Origin: Plicaturopsis crispa FD-325 SS-3 | Lineage: Eukaryota > Basidiomycota > Agaricomycetes > Amylocorticiales > Amylocorticiaceae | NCBI GenBank assembly: GCA_000827205.1 | Contig: KN832559.1 | Coordinates: forward strand, 1,462,148 to 1,526,147 | DNA: 64,000 nt | Direction of reading: 5' to 3' | Shown: piece after piece, positions 45,907-55,979 of the stretch | How the letters are laid out: each line of letters opens with the position of its first letter | How positions within the stretch are numbered: position 1 is the first letter of the stretch | Translations under genes and position numbers: made by a program | The notes under the pieces: model-generated | What the model was told of the DNA's origin: nothing | What the model saw: only the letters and a program-made list of their open reading frames with translations | Database searches by the model: none

Positions 45907-47865
45907 ATGTCGTCGAAGATTCTCGCTGTTATCGGCGCCACGGGCGTCCAAGGACGCTCCATTCTCGACGCCTTTTCCGAGGTCGTCAACTGGAAGGTCC
46001 TCGCGCTCACTCGCAACCCGGACTCCGCTTCCGCAAAGGAAGCGGCTCAAATCCCCAATGTCACCGTCGTCAAAGCGGACCTCAACGACCATGCGCGTCT
46101 GGTCGAGGTGCTCCGTGGCGTCGATGCCGTATACGAGAACCTAAGTGTTGATGCCTTCGGCTCAGAGGATAAAGTGGTCGAGATCGGCAAGTCCGTCGTA
46201 GATGCCGCCAAGAAAAACAACATCGGCCATTTCATACACGCGCTCCTGCCCAACCTCGCCGCTATCTCCAAGGGTGAGTACTTGCCCTCGATGCAAGTAT
46301 GCTCCAGCAGGGCTAATATAAACTTTTGCGGCTAAGGAAAATATACTAATGGCTATCACTACAACGCCTCCAACCGCATAAAGCAGTACATCGAATCGCA
46401 AAACTTCCCTGCCACCTACCTCGTCGTCGGCTGGTACCTCAGTAACCTGCACACCTACCCAGCGTACAAGTACAAGCGCGACGCCGACGGCACCTACGTC
46501 TTCTCGTGGCCCACCTCCGGCAGTGTCGATATCCCCTACATTGACGCGCGCCGCGATACTGGCAAATTCGTACGCGGCATCCTGACTGGCCCGACGGCGT
46601 TGCCGCGCCCCGCGTACAGCACGGTTCGCGCAGAATCGGGGTGGGCGACGTTCGAGGAGCTCGTCGCTACCTGGGGCGAAGTCCACGGCGTCCCTGCGCG
46701 TTTCGAGAAAGCGGAGCGTGAGTTGTGGGTGACGGCTACAGCCGCTGCAATGAACGCCCCCCGCGAGGTTGTCGCGCAGTACGTCCACGTATGCATTGTT
46801 TGATTAGCGTGCCATCTGATGCGGTTCCCCATTATCAGGCGGTCCGAGATGTTCAGCGGGTACGACGAGTTCGGGGCCACCGGGAACGACGAGTTTAACA
46901 AACGTCTCCCCTTCCGCGAGTTCGCGCAGGGCAAAGACGGCCGCGCCGACCTTTCCACCGCACGCTCCTACTTCGAGGCCACCAAGAGCACATGGGCCCT
47001 CGAATCCAGCCCCACTACCCCACCCGCGACGCCCGCGGCGAAGCCCGTGGTGTTCATCCTGGGGTACGGGAACAACATCGGAAAGTCCGTCGCAGCGCGG
47101 TTTGCGGCGCAGGGGTACAGCGTCGCGGTGGCCTCGCGGTCGTCGACGGACGGGCCTACCCCGGAAGGGTATCTCGCTATCCGGCTTAACCTGGACCGCC
47201 CGCTTTCGGTCCGCGCGGCGTTCGACACGGTCGTGAGGAAGCTCGGCGCGCCGCGAGTCGTCGTCTACAATGGTACGCCCCTCCATCCCATCGCTGTCCC
47301 TATTCACTGGCGGACACTAACCAGACACTACCTCGATGTTTAGCGGCGGCGGGCGTCTTTGCCGGCGCAGCTGATCCGCTCGTAGTCTCCGCTGCGGACC
47401 TCTCGTCCTCGCTGAACGTGAACGTCGTGTCGTCGTACACGGCGGCACAGGCCGCGCTGGCGGCCCGCGCCCCCGGCGCGCCGCTCCACTTCATCTACAC
47501 GGGAAATGCGCTGAATAAGCTCGTGCTACCCGCGCTGTTGACGCTGGGCGTGGGCAAGAGTGGGACGCTGCACTGGCTGGAGGGCGCGGCGAAGGCATAT
47601 TCGCCGTCAGGCGCGCAGTGAGTGTTTTTCGCGTCGTATCGCATATTTGGGGAAAAAAGAGCACTGACGGCGGTGTGTGTGTAGGTTCTACTACGCGGAC
47701 GAGCGCATGGAGGACGGGAAGCCTGCGTATGGGAAGATTAACGGGGAGGCGCATGCGGACTTCTATACTTATTTGGCGGGGAGGACGGAGCAGGGGCCTG
47801 TGGCGGCTACGTTTGTGAAGGGGAAGGGTTATGTGAACTTCCCGCCGGAGACGAAGCTGCAGTAG
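45907..47865 (+). CDS. NmrA-SDR fusion protein, copy 1
   Basis: Exons 45907-46273, 46337-46778, 46839-47272, 47344-47617 and 47685-47865 sum to 565 codons plus stop. Residues 1 to about 290 are an NmrA-type atypical SDR: ILAVIGATGVQGRSILDAF (NAD(P) loop), VTVVKADLNDHARLVEVLRG, YHYNASNRIKQYIES and FPATYLVVGWYLSN. The third exon runs without a stop from the end of this domain (RSEMFSGYDEFGATGNDEF) through a Pro/Ala linker into a second Rossmann domain (VVFILGYGNNIGKSVAARF, VVVYNAAGVFAG, FIYTGNALNKLVLPALLTLG, QFYYADERM), which in mushrooms is usually a separate short-chain dehydrogenase. The second domain lacks a clear YxxxK dyad. This suggests nucleotide sensing or an unusual oxidoreductase; this is inference. 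Confidence 0.85.
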
Positions 47866-48244
47866 GGCGTTTGTCTAGGTTGTAAAGTTACTCTCCCGAA
47901 GATCTAGCTGGGTAATATTTATTTCTGACTATATGTGCGTGTAGCCAGTGTATACTTTTTTTACTTGCTCTACATATGCGTTGGCGGATCGGATATGGAG
48001 ACTACGGCATGGTCACCCATGTACTCGGCGACGGACACTCGGGTGCACTGACTCTCGGGTGCACTGATAATGAATTCGGTTACCTACATAAGATGCGGCT
48101 CGGGTGCACAGACTCCGAGGATCCGCGTTCATTCTCCAAAAACGTCAATCGACCTGGTCCTGGAGGGCAATGGTAAGCCAAGCAGTATTTACATGGCGCC
48201 CTTCAGACAAGGACATCCACCCGTAAGGTCGAAAGAATCGTTTC

Positions 48245-48370
48245 CCTGCTCCAATTTCTTTCTCGTTTGTCATGCCAGTGCTTACAGATCATAGTTGGAA
48301 TAGCATTGCGCTTATGAAGCATTCCTATCGACTGCAAGAACGTATATATACGTAGCGGTGAGTCCAGGAC
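48245..48370 (+). promoter_or_regulatory. Upstream region shared by the NmrA-SDR paralogs (copy 2)
   Basis: Counterpart of 45713-45860, with TTTGTCATGCCAGTGCTTAC, a GAAGC..TATCGACT block and TATATATACGTAGCGGTGAG. A candidate TATA box lies at about 48345-48353, some 90 bp upstream of the ATG. Confidence 0.55.
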
Positions 48371-48440
48371 TATCATTTGCAGAGTTACATCCCTCTGATT
48401 CCCTTTACCACCTCTCACCTTTCAAAACAAAGCTGAAATC

Positions 48441-50371
48441 ATGTCGAAGACTCTCGCTGTCATCGGTGCCACGGGCGTCCAAGGACGATCCATTCTCGAC
48501 GCCTTCGCCGAGGTCGTTAACTGGAAGGTCCTCGCGCTCACCCGCAACCCCGACTCCGCTTCCGCGAAGGAGGCTGCTCGAATCCCCAATGTCACCGTCG
48601 TCAAAGCGGACCTGAACGACCACGCGCGCCTGGTCGAGGTGTTCCGCGGCGTCGACGCTGTGTACGAGAATATCAGCGTTGAAGACGTTGGATCAGAGGA
48701 TAAAGCGGTGGAGATTGGCAAGTCCGTCGTGGATGCAGCGAGGCAGAACAATGTCGGCCATTTTATCCATGCGCTCCTGCCCAACCTTGCCGCTATCTCG
48801 AAGGGTGAGCACTTTTACTCGATGGAGGACGCTACTTAACATGGCTAATATCTATTTTGCGCCGAAGGCAAATATACCCGCGGATACCACTACAACGCCT
48901 CCAACCGCATCAAGCAATACATCGAATCCCTGAATTTCCCGGCTACCTACCTCGTCGTCGGTTGGTATCTCAGCAACTTGTACACGTTCGAGTCGTACAA
49001 GTACAAGCGAGACGCCAACGGCACTTACGTATTCTCATGGCCTACTTCCGGAGACGTCGATATCCCCTGGATTGACGCCCGCCGCGATACCGGCAAATAT
49101 GTGCGCGGCATCTTGACAGGCCCCACGGCGCTGCCGCGCCCCGCGTACAGTACCATTTCGGCGGTTTCTGGGTGGGCAACCTACGGAGAGCTCATCGCTA
49201 CCTGGGGAGAAGTCCACGGCGTTTCTGCGCGCTTCGAGAAAGCCGAACGCGAGGCGTGGCTAACGGATGCGGCCTCTCGAACGGATACCCCCCGTGAGGT
49301 CCTCGAGCTGTACGTCGCGTTTTCTAATTATCCTGTACTATGATCTGACGTGTTTCTCTATCATCAGACGGGCTGACATGTTCAGCGGGTACGATGAATT
49401 CGGGAGTACCGGGAACGATGAACTCTACAAACGCCTGCCCTTCCAAGAGTTTGCCCAGGAAAAAGGTGGGCGCGTCGATCTCTCGACCGCGCGCAGCTGC
49501 TTCGAGGCCACCAAGAGCGAGTGGAAGCTCGAAGCTGCTCCTGCCAAGGCACCTGCAGCGGCTCCCACGAAGCCCATTGTCTTCATCCTGGGATATGGCA
49601 GCAATGTCGGAAAGTCGGTCGCAGCACGATTCGCCTCGCAGGGCTACAGTGTCGCTGTTTCCTCCCGGTCAGCCGCCGACGGGACTACGCCGGAAGGATA
49701 TTTGTCTATCCGACTCAATCTGGAGCGTCCGCTGTCAGTGCGGGCAGCTTTCGACGCCGTGGTCAGGAAGCTCGGCGCTCCAAAAGTCGTCGTCTACAAC
49801 GGTGCGTCACTTTCTTCGCAAGATTTACGGATTGACACTGACGAGATTCACCTCCATGTTTAGCGTCGGCGGGGTTCTTCACCTCCGCAGAGGATCCGCT
49901 TTCGGTCCCTGCGTCTGATTTGGCGTCTACGCTGAACGTCAACACCGTGTCGGCGTACGCGGCTGCCCAGGCCGCCTTGTCGTACCGTACCCCCGGCGCG
50001 CCCTTCACATTCATCTTCACCGGAAACGCGCTGAACAAGCTCGTCCTGCCTGCGCTCCTGAATGCGGGTGTGGGTAAGACCGGCACGCTGCATTGGTTGG
50101 AAGGCGCTGCGATAGCCTATTCGCCGCAGGGCGCTCAGTAAGTGCTGCACCGTGTGTCCGTGCAAGCAGCATATTGACGATGGTGTGCAGATTCTACTAT
50201 GCTGACGAGCGCACGGCGGAGGGGAAGCCCGTGTATAACAAAATCGACGGGGAGGCCCATGCGGACTTTTATACTTATTTGGCGGGTAGGAAGGTGCAGG
50301 GACCTGTTGCCGCTACCTTCGTGAAGGGGAAAGGGTATGTGGACTTTCCCCCGGAGACGAAGCTGCAGTAG
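48441..50371 (+). CDS. NmrA-SDR fusion protein, copy 2
   Basis: Same architecture and the same five-exon structure as copy 1, which it follows head to tail. The NmrA part starts MSKTLAVIGATGVQGRSILD and has GTYVFSWPTSGDVDIPW and RADMFSGYDEFGSTGNDEL. The linker KLEAAPAKAPAAAPTKP is again inside one exon and leads to IVFILGYGSNVGKSVAARF, VVVYNASAGFFTSAEDPL, FIFTGNALNKLVLPALLNAG and QFYYADERT; the stop is at 50369-50371. The two proteins are highly similar throughout, with substitutions concentrated in the linker and near YxxSxK-type surface positions. Both copies keep open frames, so both are probably expressed. Function is inferred only from the folds: NAD(P)-binding, cytosolic or nuclear, possibly redox-linked regulation as for NmrA/HSCARG. 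Confidence 0.85.
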
Positions 50372-50648
50372 GACGTTCGTCCCGGTTGTAATGTTACTCT
50401 CCCCCAATGTCTACCTAGATGCTTAGAAGTTGTGACCATGCATGTAGCCAGTGTACTTTGATGCGTTTTGCGTATGTGTTTTGCGTATGCAATAAACAGC
50501 ATGCATCATGAGTATCGGAAACAACTACCAATGCCCATGTCGCCAGTGGTATACTGGCACAGGGTAGTACATGCCGCCTCGTGCCCGGGCCACTCTCCTT
50601 GCCACCAAGCATGTAAGCATGTTAGCAGAAAGTTTGATTCAAGTGCGC

Positions 50649-50748
50649 GACTCAACGCTCGAGATGTTGACAAACCATTACATGCATAACATGGCAGGCG
50701 GGTAAAAATACAGCTGTTTCACTTCTAATACTACATATGCATCCTGTC
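50649..50748 (+). repeat. About 100-bp direct repeat, member 1
   Basis: Aligns with 51866-51963 at roughly 70% identity with small gaps. Both start GACTCAACGCTCG and contain GGTAAAA..TACAG and TTTCACTTC. It lies between copy 2 and the 3' end of the CsbD-like gene. Confidence 0.75.
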
Positions 50749-50778
50749 CATCACAATCCCTAGCAGGAGTGTGTGCGT

Positions 50779-51359
50779 CTAATCATGAGGCGCCCTCGCA
50801 TCGCCGCGGGCGGCAGCTTTGCCGCCTGCCTCGCGCAGCTCGCCCTTCTCATGTAGCTCGGGCTTGTGGGTGGTCTTACCAACAACCTATTAGGCATGCC
50901 TGTCAGACATGCGCAGTTCAAGCAGCTGTATGTAGTGGGATTGTACTGACCTTCTGGGCCTTGCCGATGAGTTTGTCCCCGAATCCGGCTTTCCCTTCGG
51001 GCAGGTCGTCGCGGCCCCCAATGGCTACACCGCCTATTGCACAGGAGCACAGACACTGGTCAGCTTATATTCTCGTGTAGACGATGGTCGAGGCACTTAC
51101 CCTGCTCTGTGGGACGCGTGTCTAACGGGCGCTCGCTGTTATACGCCGTGTTCCCGGACGCACTGCCCGTGCGCTGGAAGCCCGTACTCGGCTGCTCATT
51201 AGGCGTGCCAGGAAGGTCTTTGAAGGCGGAGCTCGGCTGGCGCTCGATGGTCTGGGCGCTGTAGTCGGCGGAGGGGCCGGCGCTGCCCTTGGTGCCCGGG
51301 ATAGGATCAGAGGAGTTGTGGACCTGGTGGGAAGGGCGTTGGTAGTCGGTAGCGGACAT
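50779..51359 (-). CDS. CsbD-like small hydrophilic stress protein
   Basis: The ATG at 51357-51359 gives MSATDYQRPSHQVHNSSDPI, a disordered Gly/Ser/Thr-rich first part. After a short intron comes a CsbD-like segment (GFGDKLIGKAQK, then VVGKTTHKPELHEKGELREA) ending GDARAPHD with the stop at 50779-50781. CsbD proteins in bacteria are general-stress proteins; fungal homologs are small, hydrophilic and of unknown role. It is inserted between NmrA-SDR copy 2 and the relic of a third copy, in opposite orientation. Introns are short and keep frame. Confidence 0.7.
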
Positions 51360-51602
51360 GGTGATTTAAATGAAGTGCAGGTGTCTTTAGCGAGTTGGGT
51401 TGAAGTGTCGTAGCAGTGTATGTGCGCTTGGGCTGTGGGGTTCATTGGTTGTCAGCGAGGTTCATTTTATAGAGTGTGAGTGTGATGTCATAAGGGAGCA
51501 GTGGCGAGGGAACACCATAGGTCCGTCATTACTGACGCTCTGTCAATGGTACCCACTGCATATCCACGGCGATGAAGCAGCAACAAAGTGAGTCTCCTCA
51601 AC

Positions 51603-51700
51603 GTGAAAGGGAAGGGTTATGTGGACTTTTCCCCGTCGGCGAAGTTGCAGTAGGTCGCTCGGCCAGGGCATTTAAGCTGTACCATTAGCCTCTCTCGAAG
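51603..51700 (+). pseudogene. 3' relic of a third NmrA-SDR copy
   Basis: 51603-51653 reads VKGKGYVDFSPSAKLQ plus TAG, matching the C-terminus of copies 1 and 2 (VKGKGYVDFPPETKLQ). The following about 45 bp are still similar to their 3' flanks (TAGG.CG...CTCTC.CGAAG). Nothing upstream of 51600 is homologous, so this is only the tail of a lost duplicate. Confidence 0.85.
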
Positions 51701-51865
51701 TTTTATTTAGTTGCTCACTTTTTGGGCCCCCGAGCCTTTGATGCGTTCTGCATTATAATACAGTACGCCACGAACGTGATCTGATGGGTATAAATGCGAG
51801 AATGAATTTATGCTGGTCAGCCAGGATCAGCTAAGTACCGCCGCTTCGTCGAAGTTCGGGTACCC

Positions 51866-51963
51866 GACTCAACGCTCGCGATAAGCTGACAAATCAGCAC
51901 TCAAACATTGCAGACAGGTAAAATACAGTTGATTTCACTTCCAGTACCAAGTACATCTTGTCG
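51866..51963 (+). repeat. About 100-bp direct repeat, member 2, including the 31-nt inverted repeat partner
   Basis: Partner of 50649-50748. Its first 31 nt (51866-51896) are the exact reverse complement of 45369-45399. It sits downstream of the third-copy relic just as member 1 sits downstream of copy 2, so it probably belongs to the ancestral duplicated unit. Confidence 0.75.
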
Positions 51964-52062
51964 TACAACCTAAGTAGTCAAAGAACTTCAATTGTTAGCA
52001 CCCTATCTCACTACCGAGAGAAAGGTTTAGCGAGATCCATACATACCATTCTTTCCATAACC

Positions 52063-53617
52063 TCAGGCGCCCATGTCCTCAACGCGGACACTCATATCCT
52101 TGTCCACCATGATAAGCTCGTTCTTTCCCAGCAGCTTCCACTCATCTAGCGCAAAAGCTGAATTGCACGCATTCCCGGTCAGCTCAAACCGGTGCAGCTC
52201 TAGAGGGTGCTCGGCTTACTGGTAGGCTCAGACGCAACGATGACGTGCAAGTCATGGCCGCCGTGGTGGCGTTTCTGCACGAGCTCGCTGGACGCAGGGC
52301 CAGCGTTTAACATTTCGTCCGGTGTGTTGGGGGCGTCGTGCACAGAGCCGCCGTATTGGCGGTTGAGCGTGGTGCCCGCCTTTGTGGAGACGTACAAGCT
52401 GGGCGGCTCTTCGTCCGGGTGGTCGACGTTGCGGTAGCGGCAGGCGACAAGCTGCTCTCCGTCCGCTGTAGCGCACGAGCGCTCGCTGTCATGGAATATA
52501 AACAGTAGAGAAGAGTCGGAACTCACAGGAACAGAGGTTCAGCGAGTTTCCGGCGGATTTGAGCTCCTCTGGAGTGAGGATCTGCTTTTGCACCTCTTCG
52601 ATCTGGTGGATAGCTTTGATCAAGGAGTCTCGCATGTGCCGGACTGAGTAAGATTTGTTGATGTCCCCGAGGAAAGTGAAGTACAGCGCGGCGAGATGCT
52701 CGGTGTCGGTGTTCCCGTAGATGAGCGCACTATACTCTTTCTTGATTTTGAGCAGAAGCGTAGTGCGCTTCGTATTAGCATGCTTGTGAGCCTCGTACGC
52801 GTGAACGGGAAATGTGTGCGAGTGCTCACAATCTTTGGGAAGTACGCAATGGAGCCGTTATGCATGAAGTTGTGCCGTCCGAATACGAACGGATGGTTGT
52901 TCGTAGGCACGACCGGTGGACGCGTCGCTGCACGAATGTGTGCAGAAATGACCTTGGACGCTGTGTTGGCACAGATGTAAGTAAATGTCGGATCCGTCAG
53001 GCTGTACGGAAGCTCCAGCTCAGCGGCAGTCGAAGCGACAGGCAGAGAGTGGGCTTACGCGGGAGCGACAGTCTTGTAGAGGGCGGGCAGCGGGCCCTTC
53101 GTGTCCGTATCGAAGATCGAGCGTGTGTCTGTGTACCAAGTGACTCCGAATCCGTCGATGTTGAAGAGCACATTTCCTGGGCATTGTAGTGTGTGAGGCG
53201 ACGATTTAGCGAGGACGCGGGGGTTAATGATACGAACGCAGGTCGGTCTCAGGGCCGGGCACCAATCCTGGACGGGAGCAGAATCAGCGACTAAAGTAGG
53301 TATCTGTGAAATTTCCACAAACCAGGCAGATAGTGGTCGTGAACTCTGCGAAAATTAGCGCAGATGGTCAAATTCGAGACTGGATCAAATTAAGCAGCAG
53401 GTAACCGTACTGTTTGCTTCATGACAAGAATAAAGATCAAGTGTCAGGCTTGACAATACAAATGATCATAGTAGGGATGAACGTACGTGATAGCATGAGG
53501 TGGGTTGATCAGAACATCCTCGAGCAGGACGGGTTCTCTGGCTAAGTTGTTGGGAGTTGACGCAGGCCATGAAGAGATCAGTACTTACAACGAGATGAAC
53601 GCAAACCAGCGACACAT
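52063..53617 (-). CDS. DUG3: Class II glutamine amidotransferase-like protein (DUG3 type)
   Basis: Class II GATases use an N-terminal Cys exposed by Met removal; yeast Dug3 is part of a glutathione-degrading complex. The start MCRWFAFISL (ATG 53615-53617) provides Cys2. Next come EPVLLEDVLINPPHAIT, VHDHYLP, LFNIDGFGVTWYTDTRSIF, PTNNHPFVFGRHNFMHNGSI (glutamine-binding loop), KSYSVRHMRDSLIKAIHQIE and the late part VACRYRNVDHPDEEPPSLYV, ASEPTTFALDEWKLLGKNEL and VDKDMSVRVEDMGA, with the stop at 52063-52065. The multi-exon structure keeps frame at the joins checked. A bacterial-like EgtC role cannot be excluded from sequence alone. Confidence 0.82.
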
Positions 53618-54359
53618 GGTTCCTAAGTGCGATAGAGATATCTCGAGGGGACTCGTACTTCACCTGCTCGGCATAAGGCTAAGGATTTGTACTCGGGACA
53701 TGCTTTCGCATGGATAAACTCTGCGGGGAAAGAACAGTTGCGCCGTTGCGAACAGTGTCTTAGCACTGACAGCTGGAGGGTTCCCACTGAACGGTTGCGT
53801 GCCGTTCTATGATTAAGCAACGCCTGGGGACACGGGACTGTTCAATGGACCCAAGAGGGGCGTAACCTATACAAATTTGACCATTGATAGGCATAGTCGT
53901 GAGCATCGAAACTGAACAAGTGTACAGAACCGATAGGCAGGAGGCTAGAGCGTAGATCATAGATAGGGTACTGCAGCATGTCCAAAGCGCGACGATTTGG
54001 CAGTTGGATGGTGCAGATACAGTCAGTCACGGTAGCGTGTGCGTTCTTAGCAAGCTCCAGGGTCGAACGTCACTGAATAGAGCAGCGCTGCGAATACTAG
54101 CGAAGATCGATGATAGACAGTCTAGGATATACGACAACTGAGGACGTCTGCAGGCTGCAACCTGCATGGACGTCGGGGAAAAGCAACTTGGAAAGGCGTT
54201 ACTTACAGCCTGAGGAAGACGCCGCCACAATTCCAAACAAAGTCAAGCAACGCGTGGTGCGCGTCTCTTGTTCTTTGCCACCCGCCACGCCTCCACGAAC
54301 ATACATACATCATTTGCCATTGCTAGGCATTTCTTGGGCATTTCTGGACGGCGCACAAT
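53618..54359. other. Divergent intergenic region, amidotransferase / RTT106-like
   Basis: 742 bp between two oppositely oriented start codons; presumably both promoters. Only small unsupported frames. No named regulatory site. Confidence 0.5.
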
Positions 54360-55880
54360 ATGTCGCCGACGCCATATCTCTCCAAGCTGGCCGAGTTTCT
54401 GCCTGAAGAAATGCTCGGAACAGCTCGGAGCTCAAATCACACGAAGGAAGCCCTGGACGAACTACTATGTTTCGCGCTCGGAGGACCATGTCCAACGACA
54501 GCATCCCAAAATACGCGCGCGGAATGGGAAAGAAACCAGCCTGCAGCGCGACAAGCCCTCGACGACCTCGTGCAGCCATCCGCCATCAAACGGAAGCGGA
54601 CACCAGACGCAGATCAACCGCCCGAGCCCAAGAAACCAAAGCTTGCAGGCCCAGATCCAGGCGACACGCCACATTTCACTCTCAACGCGGTATCTACGAC
54701 TTCGCCGATACGCAAAAAGGTCGACATAACTATCCATGCTTCGTCGATCCAGTTCACCCACCCAACCACGCATGCCGTCGAAGCGAGCGTACCACTCTCC
54801 GTGCTCAAACGCGCATTTATCCTGCCTACGCGGGGGAAGGGGAAGGCGCACTGGACGATCGTGCTCCTATCCGCAGACACCCCCGACGCGTCGAAGGGCG
54901 CGAACGCCCCGAATCCGCAGGTCATCTTCGGGCTCGACGCCCTCGCCACGAGCGCCTTCACCACAACGGACCACAGCGCGGACGGTGGCAGCACCAACGT
55001 CGCGAAGAAGGGCTCGGAGACGCTCCCCGCGCTGCGCGCGTGGCTGTCGCACCTCCGCATCCCGGTCCTCGAGCCGTCGACGGATGTCTTCCGCAGCGCG
55101 TGCGCGCGCGACGTCCCGGGCGTCGAGGCGTACCGCGGCGCGAAGCCCGGCAGCCTCTGGTTCCTCCGCGAGGGCATACTCGCGGACTTTGGCAAGCCGT
55201 GCGAGTTCTGGGCGCTGGAGGATCTGGTCGGGAAGAACGAGGGCGTGCGACTCGTCAGTGCCACGGGGAGGACGTGCAGTGTGATTGTGCGGAGGAAGGA
55301 TGGGAGTCTGGAAGAGGAGGGAGAAGGGGATGCGACGGGCGAGGAGGAAGGGATCGAGACGGAGTTTGGTATGGTCGAGGGGAAGGAGCAGGAGCCGATA
55401 CGCGCATGGGCGCGAGCGCACCGACATCTATTCGGGAAGAAAATAGCGCCTATTGCGAATGGGAACGCTGGTGGGTCCGCAAGCACATCTGGAAAGGTAC
55501 CTCTGGACGAGGACTCCGATCCCGAGGACGATGATTTCGAGATGGACTCCGACGATTCAGACGGGGGGTCTGTGACGAGCTCAAGTAGCGACGGCTCAGG
55601 AGCGGTCACAGGAAGTGATGATTACGGGGCCGACGAAGCGCAGGATGATGCAGAGGAAAGTAGCGAGGAAGGGGAGCCTGATGACAGCGCGGCGGAGGAG
55701 GCCGCGTTCAGGGCGAAGGCGGATAGGCATCCCCTTATGCGTCCCGGCGCCATGCCCAAGCATATCTCGCGAGCAGCCATAGACATGGTCGTTGGCATGG
55801 TAGAGAGCGATATGATGGGCGGCGGTGAGGGCGAGGAGGACGAGCTCGATGATGAAGACGAAGACGAATTGGACGAATAA
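54360..55880 (+). CDS. RTT106: RTT106-like histone chaperone
   Basis: Single exon of 506 codons (ATG at 54360). Residues about 115-370 form the tandem PH-like Rtt106 domain, with KKVDITIHASSIQFTHPTTH, SVPLSVLKRAFILPTRGKGK, AHWTIVLLSADTPDAS and a second module around KPGSLWFLREGILADFGKPC. An N-terminal helical segment, a Lys-rich nuclear-localisation-like stretch (KRKRTPDADQPPEPKKPKL) and a strongly acidic C-terminus (EDELDDEDEDELDE) complete it, a typical histone-chaperone layout. It should deposit H3-H4 behind replication forks. SPT16 middle domain and Pob3 share the fold, but their other domains are absent. Its 3' end faces the LanC-like gene with only 99 bp between stops. Confidence 0.8.
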   Translation: MSPTPYLSKLAEFLPEEMLGTARSSNHTKEALDELLCFALGGPCPTTASQNTRAEWERNQPAARQALDDLVQPSAIKRKRTPDADQPPEPKKPKLAGPDPGDTPHFTLNAVSTTSPIRKKVDITIHASSIQFTHPTTHAVEASVPLSVLKRAFILPTRGKGKAHWTIVLLSADTPDASKGANAPNPQVIFGLDALATSAFTTTDHSADGGSTNVAKKGSETLPALRAWLSHLRIPVLEPSTDVFRSACARDVPGVEAYRGAKPGSLWFLREGILADFGKPCEFWALEDLVGKNEGVRLVSATGRTCSVIVRRKDGSLEEEGEGDATGEEEGIETEFGMVEGKEQEPIRAWARAHRHLFGKKIAPIANGNAGGSASTSGKVPLDEDSDPEDDDFEMDSDDSDGGSVTSSSSDGSGAVTGSDDYGADEAQDDAEESSEEGEPDDSAAEEAAFRAKADRHPLMRPGAMPKHISRAAIDMVVGMVESDMMGGGEGEEDELDDEDEDELDE

Positions 55881-55979
55881 ACATCTGTATTATATTCACA
55901 GTGCTGTACTAATACAGGCATGTATACCAGTACAACGGCCTCTGCCGTTTGCTATAGATGATTCATTGATCTTGATGTG

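Noticed and set aside
48030-48125. Short tandem words (CTCGGGTGCAC, three times) as a minisatellite or CRISPR-like array
   Set aside because: Only three unequal, irregularly spaced units; no regular spacer structure.
54614-55609. 331-codon minus-strand open frame opposite the RTT106-like gene
   Set aside because: It is the antisense of a GC-rich acidic coding exon and has Ser/Pro-rich, family-free content; the plus strand has a clear domain.
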